NCBI RefSeq assembly: GCF_000182565.1
Contig: NW_015971538.1
Location: 1,422,983 to 1,486,982, forward strand
Source: Spizellomyces punctatus DAOM BR117
Lineage: Eukaryota; Chytridiomycota; Chytridiomycetes; Spizellomycetales; Spizellomycetaceae
Length of the DNA stretch: 64,000 nucleotides
Direction: 5' to 3'
The translations under genes and the position numbers were made by a program. A model generated the notes under the pieces. That model did no database searches. It was not told the origin of the DNA and saw only the letters and a program-made list of their open reading frames with translations. Shown one piece after another: positions 55,285-64,000 of this stretch. Position 1 is the stretch's first letter. Each line of letters begins with the position of its first letter.

Positions 55285-58200
55285 TCATGACACTGGAGAA
55301 TGATTCTCCTTCGCTATGGGTTCTTCCTCGCCGTCCCTTAGCGCATCTACAAGAGACGCACTTCCTCTGCCACCGTGGTTGACGGCAACCTGATCATTTT
55401 GTCCCACTTCCTCCTCCATGGCAGAGAGTTTAGTTGGTTCTCGAGAACCATCAGTACATTCATCTGAAGTTTCCAGGAAGGGTACTTTTTCAACATTTTC
55501 AACATTTACGAAGTCGCCATGGATGGACTCTGACGTCACCGATGCAGAGTCTTTATCGGTACCTGAGGCCTCTCGCGGATTTCCTTCCTCGGGACCCAGA
55601 CCCTCGTCATGCAACTGATTTTCGGGATCTGACACGATGTGATCTAATTGGGTGGGTAGTGGTTCATTTGCCAATTCCTTTTGTGCAGGGATGGATATTG
55701 CGTTGGATAGAAGATCGCCCGATCGGACGACCTCCTCCTCCTCCTCAATCGGCCGCTCCGGTTGCTCGAACGATTCATGAATCGGTGATTTCAAATCGTT
55801 TGATCCTTCATGCTTGGTGACCTTCTCGACAAATGTATCAAGAGCAAGAGGCTCTTCCGTGGCGGGATTGATCGGCATATCTGTTTCAAGATTCGCTGTA
55901 GAAGCAGCGAAGTCTGCGGCTTGGCAATGCTCGGGCGCCGTAGTTTCGTCGTTCACGTCGTTTTGCAATTTAGAAACCTTGTCGATCGCTACGACAGGAT
56001 GTTCCTCCAAAGTGGTATCTAGTGCATCCAATTCATCCTCCGTGGAGGGCACATCACCAAGATCCTCGGCATCCTGGGTCACTTCTTCGGCGGGTTCACT
56101 ATCGAACGACATCCCACCTTGGCTTTCGTCTGGAATTTCTGCTTCTGCTTTAGATGTGGAGAGATCGACCTCATCCTCCAAAAGGGGTTCACCATCGAGT
56201 GACTCGGCCACCTGATTCTCGGCGAGAACTTCTGCTTTGGAAGTCGACAGATCAACCTCATCCTGGGAAACGGGTTCAGTATCGAGTGGCTCGGCTATCT
56301 GATTATCGGCGAGAACTTCTGCTTGAGAAGTTGGGAGATCGACCTCATTCTCAGAAACGGGTTCAGTATCGAGTGGCTTGGCTACCTGATTCTCAGCCAG
56401 AACTTCTGCTTCAGAAGTTGGGAGATCGACCTCATCCTCCAAAAGGGGTTCACTATCGAGTGGCTCGGCTACCTGATTCTCGGCTAGAACTTCGGCTTCA
56501 GAAGTTGGGAGATTGATCTCATCCTCGGAAACGGGTTCACTATAGAGTGACTCGGCCACCTGATTCTCGGCGAGACCTTCTGCTTCATCCTTAAAAACGG
56601 GTTCACTGTCGAGTGACTCAGCTAGAACTTCGGCCTCAGAAGCTGGGAGATCGACATCATCCTCAGAAACGGGTTCATCATCGAGTGACTCGGCTGAAAC
56701 TTCTGCTTCAGAAGTTGGGAGATCGACCTTGTTCTGGGGAGCAGAAAGGGTTTCCGAATTCTGCTTTCCATCACGTGCATGGTCAGCGGGTGCTTCGGTG
56801 AATGTCTCTGTGCCTTCCTGTAGGTCAACTGTTTGGCTTGTCGTGGTTGAGTTTCGCCGTATTCTGTGGTCCTCTTCGTCCACTTCGTCAGCAGGTACCT
56901 GATCGGCTGCTTCCCCTTCCGTTTCTTGGTCAGTCGCTACCTTCATGGATACGTCGGTATCCGCAGTTGTTGTCTCACCGCCTTCGAATGCATCAAGTGA
57001 TTCAGGCGATACAATTGCCTGGACACCAGCTTCGCTGCTTAGGGGATTCTGGCGGAATATACTGTCCTGCTCTGGATTTGCTGCACCGCCCATCGCTACT
57101 TGGTCGGCCGTTCCAAGATCCTGCGCAATGTTTTGCGCCTCCGACGATGAATCGGCCCAACCATTGTCCTCGCAAGCAGACGACCCGAGTCCGCCTTCTG
57201 CAGGCTTGGGAAGGGTCGGGTCATGCGTCAGATTGACAAAATTCTCTACAAAGACATCTGGCTTTGGGGCGTCTGCAGGCTCGGTGTCAGCAACTGATAT
57301 TGCGTGTTCGACGTCCACAGAAAGGACTTCCGGGGAAATCTCCGTTGCAACATCAGGGAGCTCTTCCAGGATATGAGCACCGAGTGGGTCGTCTGTCTGG
57401 GATGCGATCGCGGTAAGTTCGGGTTTAGTCAGAGGAGCACCTGGTTCGCCGTCCAAACATGGAATTTCTGAGGGAATGAGGGGAAGTGGCTCATCCACAA
57501 GTATCTCTGTCCGCGAATTGTCGGCGGGCAAAGTCACGAGAAACTCTGGAAGCTCTGTTTGATCTATCGTTTTCGACGTAGCCACTTGGGCGTTTTGAAG
57601 CTCCCAGAGAGATTTCTCCAAAGATTGCGTATCAGTTATTTCTGTTTCCAAAGGCTCATACACGACAAGATCTTCGGCTACGCTTGGCGATCTCTCAAAC
57701 AGTAACTCGGTGTCATGGAGAGCTGTGCTATCCAAACCTCGGGGGACCGACAAGCGTTCTTCAATCACTATACCACCCATCAGCTCAATATCGTGCGCGA
57801 GCTCAGATAACTCATTTTCCACTGAGAGACTTCCGTTATCGGAGCCAATGTCCATCCGTGATACACTATCGTCGAACGCCACAGGTTCCCTACAGGGAAG
57901 AGTGTCCTGTTTTTCTTTCGGTACCGACTCTGGCGCATGGGCTATTTCGGGCACCTCTTGAGCGGGTCCATCTTCGATTACAGTCTCCCCAGATGGGACA
58001 TCGATTACCCCCGTACCATCGAAAGCACTCGGTATCTTCGAGCTTCCTCCCAATTCGAACGTCGCAGCATCCGCGCTTTCATTGCGAGGTAGTGATTGCC
58101 TGAGTTCGGTATCCACCTCGGTAACTCTATCCACTTCAACTGGTCGTTCCGAATTGAGAGCTGCTTTGTTCGATGCAGCATTTTCGTGTAACAACGGTTC

Positions 58201-60962
58201 GCCGTCTGTTTGTGCAACTTCCAATGTCTTCTCCTCGAAGGAAACGTCTGAATCTAATAGATTTAATGATGGACTGATGCTACCTTCTGCCATGGGCTGA
58301 TCGTAGAGATCCTTGGGCTTTGCTTCGTCCGTAGTTGATTCAGCCGCCGTTGATGAGCAGTAATCTGGTTGTCCATACTCTGTAACGTCCACCATTGGCG
58401 ATGTGATCAATTTCTCCTTCGTCGGAACATCTTCACCTAATGCCACATCATCCGGTATCCCTCGAGTGGAAGCATCAACCATGCCATCCCCAAGGGGCTC
58501 AGATCGAACGGCATGATTCATTCCTATCGTTCCCTCAGCTTGTTCGTCTACCGATCGTTCGCCGTCAATAAGTGGTGCGTCATCTGTAGCTGTCTCTCCT
58601 CCAAGACTTTCCAAATTCTCACTGTAAGGTACAGGCTTCTCTCTTACAAGCGGCAATACAGATTCATCATCCACCGGCGCTTTCTCATATCGATTTTCCA
58701 CGTGCACTAACACGTTGTCATTAGCTGCAATCATCGGTATTGCCAAGTTGTCGATGACCGGTAGATTTTCTTCTGCTTCGACGAGTGCAGGAATTCCATG
58801 ATCCACTGTCGCATCAGCTTCTTTTTCTACAATTTCTTCACTGTCGTCAAGCGGTACGTCGTCGCCGTCTATTGCTGTCGCGCCTTCAGGTTCTGTAATT
58901 TCTGCTTCATATGATGTTGGATCCCCATGATGCACTGCTGGTTTAGATTCATCATCCACCGGCGCTTTCTTATATTGATCTTCCACGTGCACTAACACGT
59001 TGTCATTAGCTGTAATCATCGGTATTGCCAAGTTGTCCATGGCCGTTAGATTTTCTTCTGCTTCTATCAGTGCAGGGATTCCATGATCCACTGTCGCATC
59101 AGCTTCTTTTTCTACAATTTCTTCACTGTCGTCAAGCGGTACGTCGTCGCCGTCTATTGCTGTCGCGCCTTCAGGTTCTGTAATTTCTGCTTCATATGAT
59201 GTTGGATCCCCGGAATGCACCGCTGGCTCAGATTCCATATCTGCGTATACTTCAGTTTTGCCAAGTTGTAGATTTTCGTCGTCTGGATTTGTGTCCCTTT
59301 CTGCTCTGTCCAAATTGTCGGCTGCATACGGGATGTTTTCTACTGGCAATTCGGCCTTTTCCTCGTCATCGACAGCTGCGTGGTCATTCAAATTGTCTGC
59401 GCTTAAACTTGCATCATGCCTCATATCTGTGTCTTCGGCTGGCTTTGCGTCCTTCTTCGTAGTAACGGGGCCAATATCTTCATCAGATTCAGTATCTGGA
59501 GCCGCAACAGTACTAACTAGCGTTGCACGAGGCGATCCCATCTCATTTTGGACCGTCTTAACCAATTCCTCTGTCTGGTTCGGCGTTTCGCTTACGACAA
59601 TCTCTTCAGCAGGCTTACCGTGGATGGTACCTGTCTCTATGTTTTGTGGAACGTTCGATGCATTCAATATTGCAGACGAGTCAGTTTCTTCTGCCCCACT
59701 GTTGTTCGAAGCCTCCACCACATCCGACGTGAAATCCAGGGATTCCACAGCTTTTGTCTGAAGGATTGGCTCACTGGATGGTCCACCGGCCTGTTTTGGC
59801 CATAATCCCCTGAGCAGAGGCACCACATACCGATTTCGAGCGGCTGATATGCGCTCTTCCAGTGCCTATGGAAATAAAAGTGAGCAATGAGATGGGAACG
59901 CCACGTTGTCACGGATCCAGGGATCACCTTAGCGCGGCTAACGAGAGCTTCAAGGTTACGCATTGTCTCTGCTGGCACCGGATCCGGCCTTTTGGGCGAA
60001 CTTGCCGGGACTGGTGACGAGGGCGTCATGGGGCGCCTTATCTGCGTGCTTTGCAAATCGGGGGTGCCTAATGGTACCGACGCGGCTTCGGTGTTATCCC
60101 TCTGCCGGAGTTCACCAGGAGGAGTAGCTACTCCTGCACGCTCTTTCAAAATGGAGAGCTCCATAGAAGTGTCTTGAAAGAAGGGACATTAGCATGGCAA
60201 TTGGGAAAGTTCATGTACACAGGACAATACCTCGAAGCTCGTCCCGAAGTCGCTGATTTTCCTCTTCCAGTTGCGCTTTTCCATCAAGCTCGTGCTCCAG
60301 TAAAGTCGTACGCTCCATCAATTGATTATACTTTGATTGAAAATCATCTGCTGAAGCGGACGTAACCCTATGCCAAAAGATTTCTATCAACATATGTGTC
60401 TTTGGATTTCCGACCAGCGACAGCACCGTACCTGAAGGACTGCTCTATATCAGAGTTTTGAATCTCCAAATTCCTGATGCGCTCACGATAGTCAGCATCC
60501 GTTTTCCGCAGTTGTTCCAACTCCTGTTGCAAGGCATTGATGTTTGCATTTGACTGTGCTTGAAGAGATGCGTATTTGCTCTACCATTAAATGCTGGTAT
60601 CAGCAATGGTGACCACGAGGCCTACTCCAACTGGACTAGGAACGGTGTATGTGGCATCACACACCAACGCGATGCGATACTGACCTTGAGATCCTCGTAA
60701 TCCTTCCTCAATTTGGCATTTCCGTTCCGCAACTCTTCAATTTCCCGCTCCAGTTCCGCCTCGAGATCTTTCGAGTCCTGCTGGAACTCATCAAACATTC
60801 GCTTTGAGTCCTCCAGCTCCTCCTTGGTGGCCTGCAATTCTTCCCTCAGTTGAGTTATTTGGTTTTCCGTCGAGTCCAAACTGAGCAAAAAGAGTTAATC
60901 AAATCATTGCGGCAGCGAGCTCACAGATAATTTGGTGCATACTCTTCTGAGGCTGAAGTCAT
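55285..60962 (-). CDS. NudE/NDEL1-type dynein regulator with a giant acidic repeat tail
   Basis: Exons (minus order): 60925-60962, 60685-60880, 60432-60580, 60231-60367, 59928-60172, 55285-59865; 1781 aa. The N-terminal 180 residues are the NudE coiled coil: MTSASEEYAPNYLLDSTENQ, ELEDSKRMFDEFQQDSKDLEAELERE in register with the NDE1 'EEEFQEGSREYEAELE' block, YRERIRNLEIQNSDIEQSFR, and NQLMERTTLLEHELDGKAQL, which match the Lis1- and dynein-binding helix. A Ser/Pro linker and ALVSRAKALEERISAARN follow. Normal NudE proteins end soon after this. Here the last exon continues in frame for about 1515 residues rich in Glu, Asp, Ser, Pro and Val with two repeat families (separate entries). NudE links Lis1 to dynein in nuclear migration and ciliary transport; the tail's role is unknown. 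Confidence 0.82.
56140..56740 (-). repeat. Tandem 87-bp (29-aa) repeats in the NudE-like tail
   Basis: Copies are spaced exactly 87 bp apart at matching points near 56227, 56314, 56401, 56488 and 56575, followed by shortened units (about 51 and 72 bp). Each encodes a variant of VDLPTSEAEVLAENQVAEPL plus an acidic DSEPVSEDE end. The frame is kept throughout, so the units are coding and have probably expanded by slippage or unequal exchange. Confidence 0.85.
58661..59230 (-). repeat. Direct 285-bp (95-aa) duplication in the NudE-like tail
   Basis: Two adjacent copies, about 58661-58945 and 58946-59230, with period 285 bp measured at the CGCCTTCAGG marker (58881 and 59166). Each encodes a 95-residue acidic unit containing GDPTSYEAEITEPEGATAID and DNLAIPMI.ANDNVLVHV. 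The copies are nearly identical in protein, so the duplication is recent or kept homogeneous. Confidence 0.85.
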
Positions 60963-61950
60963 GATGGTGTCTAAATGTACAAATGCGTGTTGTTATGATA
61001 AAAAATGGTGTGATGGGTGGGTGAACTACAATGTGCGTAAACGTGCGTCAAGCGTGGAAATGTGCGTTAACGGATGCCAGCTGACAATGAGTGGGAGGAA
61101 AGCAGTCAGTCAGACTGCTCACCGTTGTCCCCTTTGATGTGTCGATGGTGGTTGCTACCCGCGAGAGTCGGATGGGCGCCGCGCGCTGACATACGTTTGA
61201 AACTTTTGAGATCCCGCTAGCATTCGGTCGCACCAACAGCAATTGAATTGAATCCACATGGCTGCTGACTTAAGCAAACTCCACGTGAATGCTTTAGGTA
61301 ATCCCCAGGAATCCGAGGTTCATCCAACGCTGCGAGACATACCCAATGATTCCATGGATTTTGATAACTCGAATTCAGGAAATTCATTTACTAGTGGATT
61401 GATTCAGTTATCAACAGAGATGCATGCTCCATTTCAACAAGTGTGCCCAAGTTCATTTGGCAACAGCTTTAGATCAAAAACCATGGTTAACTCATCCCAT
61501 GAAGCAAGAGCTTTTTGCGTACACAATATACAACAGGGTCAGGTCCTCCATACTGCCAAAACCGTATCGCTGTGATGTTATGCAGAAACGACCAATATAA
61601 ATGCAATTGTACCAACCTTGGTCATAGGTCGAGGTAAAACTTTGGACCGTCGCTCATCGAACCCTAGTGCATAGTGCAGTGCAACGATATGAGCACGCCC
61701 AGTCCAAAAATCCAACAGAAACATCACCGGGTCGGCAACACAGCACAAGCCCACTCCTCTCGAAAGTCAACCTAAGACAGAGCCTCAAGAGAAGAAAGAA
61801 AAAACAATGCGTATATATATGCAACATTCAAACAAAGTCGGACTCGATATGGACCTAAAGTTTCCAGCAAATTACACCTATTGAACAAGGAGGTGAGGCA
61901 TTTGGTTTAGACATCTTGACCGCAGCAACAACCGGTGAATGGGACTTCTT
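60963..61950. other. Intergenic with one doubtful small plus-strand frame
   Basis: Region between the NudE-like start and the RBM39 end. Contains an ATG-led 105-codon frame at 61258-61575 (MAADLSKLHVNALGNPQESE...), Ser/Asn-rich, no family match, possibly an unrecognised small gene. No RNA gene seen. Confidence 0.4.
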
Positions 61951-63970
61951 CTACTCAAAGGCCGCTTCCGGAAAGCGCGCGTTATAAGTAACGTCTGGGA
62001 CATAGGCAGCCTCAATCTGCAGGTGGGAAAGCAGTCAGCCGAAGAAAAAATAAACAAGACATTCAAACAGACACCTACCCGGTTACCGGCGAAGAACCGG
62101 CCGTTTAGAGCATTCACCGCCGCTTCCGCTTCAGGAATGCTGTTGTACTTCATATAGATGCGACCATCCTACAATGCCGGATTGAGCGTTAGAGATCAGC
62201 AATAATGCACGTTGCCAAATATATGGTCACATACCGGACTTTCAGTATCAATTCCTACATGACGGAGTTTGCCGTACTTAGAACATTCAGATTCAACATC
62301 ATCCTTGAGCTCTTTATCCCAGTCAGGTTCCTCTTGTACTTCCTGTAATACGAACATATTCTTCAGCAAAATATTGCGCGTTGGCAGAATGACCGGTTTT
62401 CTGTCAGACAAGGGGTTAAGTGTTTATGCTCTAATGTTAGTAAGACACGCTCAGCATAGTCACGTACGCAGGAAGTGCCGAACCGCCAATAGGGAGTTCG
62501 TCCCTAGCAAGTTTGGCCATAAGGTCAATGCGGGATACATTGTTCATGGAAAGGCCGCCAATTTCCCCGTCATCCAACGAGTAACTAGACACTCCCCCGC
62601 TCAGCTTATCAGTTATATGACCAACTTTGATCTGCAATAAATGTGCTAGGTAAGGGTACCGCATGCAAGAAAACCAAAGAGAAGTGCTTACAGCTCGTCC
62701 CATGATCTCAAACCCATTCATTTTCTCCATGGCCTGTTTTGCATCGGCCGGATTTTTATAATGAACAAAAGCAAATCCTCGCGACCTGCCTGTATCCGGA
62801 TCCTTGTGCAAATTGATATGATCGATGGCTCCGAAAGGTTCGAAAACTGCCTTCAAATCATCCTCAGTCAGATTGAAATGCAGTGAACCGATATACAAGC
62901 GATTCGATTGTAGCTCAGCTTTGCTGCAACAGGGAGGGAAATCAATACGAGCCATCGCGGCATCAAAATGCCGGCATGGGTCGATCAAGACTTACGCGGC
63001 AGCTTCCGCTTCAGCGGCAATCCTGTTCTTCTCGGCTTCTGTACGTTGGACTATAATCGGAATGCCCAGGAGCTTTTGGTTTGTCATCTGTAGAGCCTTC
63101 TCTACAGATTCTTCCTCGTAGAATTCTACATAACCCACCCTATATGCGATAAAGGGTTTAGAGTTTTTCCTTCATCAAACTCAATGATATCCATTAACCC
63201 AGTTCCCTTACCCTTTCGACCGCCGGGAATTACGATCGGCGATAATTCTAGCATCACGGACTTTCCCGGCAGGAGCAAAGAAGTCAAAGAGTTCCCCGGT
63301 TGTAAGCCGTGCAGCCAATTGCATGACAAAGACTGTTCGCTTGTCACGTTCATACTCAGATAACTGCGGTGACGCAGACCTGGTGACAACAGGGCTGAGA
63401 AATTCAACGTATTAGACTTGTATGTGTTGGTTTTCCTTGGACGTATAATTCAAATTTTTTACCTTCTATCCCTTCCAGATCCCCTTCTTGATCGCTCATA
63501 TGAGCTTCTCCTGCGCTTGTGATTGTCCCTCGACCTGCTTCGTGGTCGTTCATGCCTTGTCCGGCGATGCGGGGATTGAGATCTAGAACGGGTACGTCTC
63601 CTACGGTCTCGATCATCCTTATGACGAGGAGATCTCGAGCGAGAACGATCTTTCCTGCTCCGCTTCTTACGGTCTGTCGATCTGGAGCGCGACCGACGTC
63701 GGTCCCTCTCTCGAGACCGTGAGCGGTCTCGGTGCCGCCGCTTTTCCTCCTTCCCACGACTGCTGCGGTTCTCCTCAGCAGGCTTCTCTGGCGACGGTAA
63801 GGGTACAGCAGTGGGTTCAGATTCAGCTCTCTCGGGCTTTTGGGGCGGACCAGCTTGCTATAATCAACGCATTCAGTAACTTTGAAGTCATGTCATGCAC
63901 CTGTGTGAATTTTTACCTCCTTTCGGAAGGGAGCTTCCAGAAGCTGCTCAACATCCAACTCCATGACCAT
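61951..63970 (-). CDS. RBM39: RBM39/CAPER-type splicing factor (Rsd1 orthologue)
   Basis: Exons (minus order): 63917-63970, 63463-63857, 63212-63394, 62996-63139, 62692-62923, 62468-62631, 62235-62400, 62079-62168, 61951-62016; 497 aa. RBM39 is an SR-like U2AF65-related factor that joins U2 snRNP (through SF3b1) and transcription coactivation in the nucleus. The N-terminus is Arg/Ser-rich ([18 protein letters not shown]). RRM1 has [13 protein letters not shown] and [16 protein letters not shown]2 has [18 protein letters not shown] and [11 protein letters not shown] followed by [15 protein letters not shown]; a linker precedes the C-terminal UHM-type RRM3 ([43 protein letters not shown]). The protein ends FPEAAFE. 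Start at 63970 or six bases later at 63964; both lie inside the window. Confidence 0.95.
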
Positions 63971-64000
63971 TACCGCAAGTGTTTGTCGTGCAGAAGCTGC

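Noticed and set aside
59830-59850. Possible intron in the NudE-like gene starting at GTATGT after ALEERISAARN
   Set aside because: The reading frame continues open for 4.5 kb with in-frame repeats, and the only nearby acceptor would give an intron of about 20 bp.
1-64000. CRISPR arrays, prophage, IS elements, operons with ribosome binding sites
   Set aside because: The sequence is eukaryotic: spliced genes throughout, no short spaced direct repeats, no transposase or integrase frames seen.

Overview
The window looks like nuclear DNA of a zoosporic (chytrid-like) fungus. Genes are dense and intron-rich on both strands. Introns are mostly 46-110 bp with GT...AG ends. The gene set mixes fungal proteins (SF3b2/Cus1, RBM39/Rsd1, an Mme1-like mitochondrial carrier, the PPPDE-thioredoxin-PUL protein, a homeodomain factor, an allantoate-type MFS permease) with proteins kept mainly by organisms that build motile cilia (a CCDC40-like coiled coil, a SPATA17-like IQ protein) or shared with animals (DHCR7 sterol reductase, LAMTOR3, a ZC4H2-like coiled coil, a stathmin-like coiled coil). 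The species assignment is inference. Exon joins were worked out by hand: reading phase is preserved across all listed exons unless I say otherwise, and domain calls come from family motifs, not from a search.

Layout. 1-10 kb: the 3' end of midasin (MDN1), a BTB-like protein, an unrecognised disordered protein, and a six-exon gene that joins an HNH-nuclease domain, a coiled coil and a cyclophilin. 11-17.6 kb: a single C2-domain protein, a small tail-anchored-looking protein, and an eight-exon gene of 1288 codons ending in what looks like a degenerate sphingosine/DAG-kinase-like domain. 19-24.5 kb: an MFS permease, RACK1 with a U24 (snR24) C/D snoRNA in its fourth intron, and a small membrane protein. 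24.8-31.5 kb: a BTB/zinc-ribbon protein, a subtilisin-like protease, a lipidated stathmin-like protein and NDUFAF7. 31.9-38.1 kb: PPPDE-thioredoxin-PUL, the proteasome regulator PI31 and an Mme1-like carrier. 38.2-45.4 kb: a homeodomain protein, SF3B2, a ZC4H2-like protein, LAMTOR3 and a secreted cysteine-rich protein. 45.5-54.5 kb: the CCDC40-like protein (16 exons), DHCR7 (9 exons) and the SPATA17-like protein. 55.3-64 kb: a NudE homologue with a giant acidic repeat tail, and RBM39.

The genes are not an operon or an obvious cluster, but several share themes: flagellum and microtubules (CCDC40-like, SPATA17-like, NudE, stathmin-like), splicing (SF3B2, RBM39), ribosome and signalling (midasin, RACK1, LAMTOR3), mitochondria (NDUFAF7, Mme1-like) and proteostasis (PI31, PPPDE-Trx-PUL, cyclophilin). 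The most unusual items are the HNH-cyclophilin fusion, the lipid-kinase-like pseudoenzyme on a long coiled coil, the NudE protein with its in-frame repeat tail, and the conserved placement of U24 inside the RACK1 gene.
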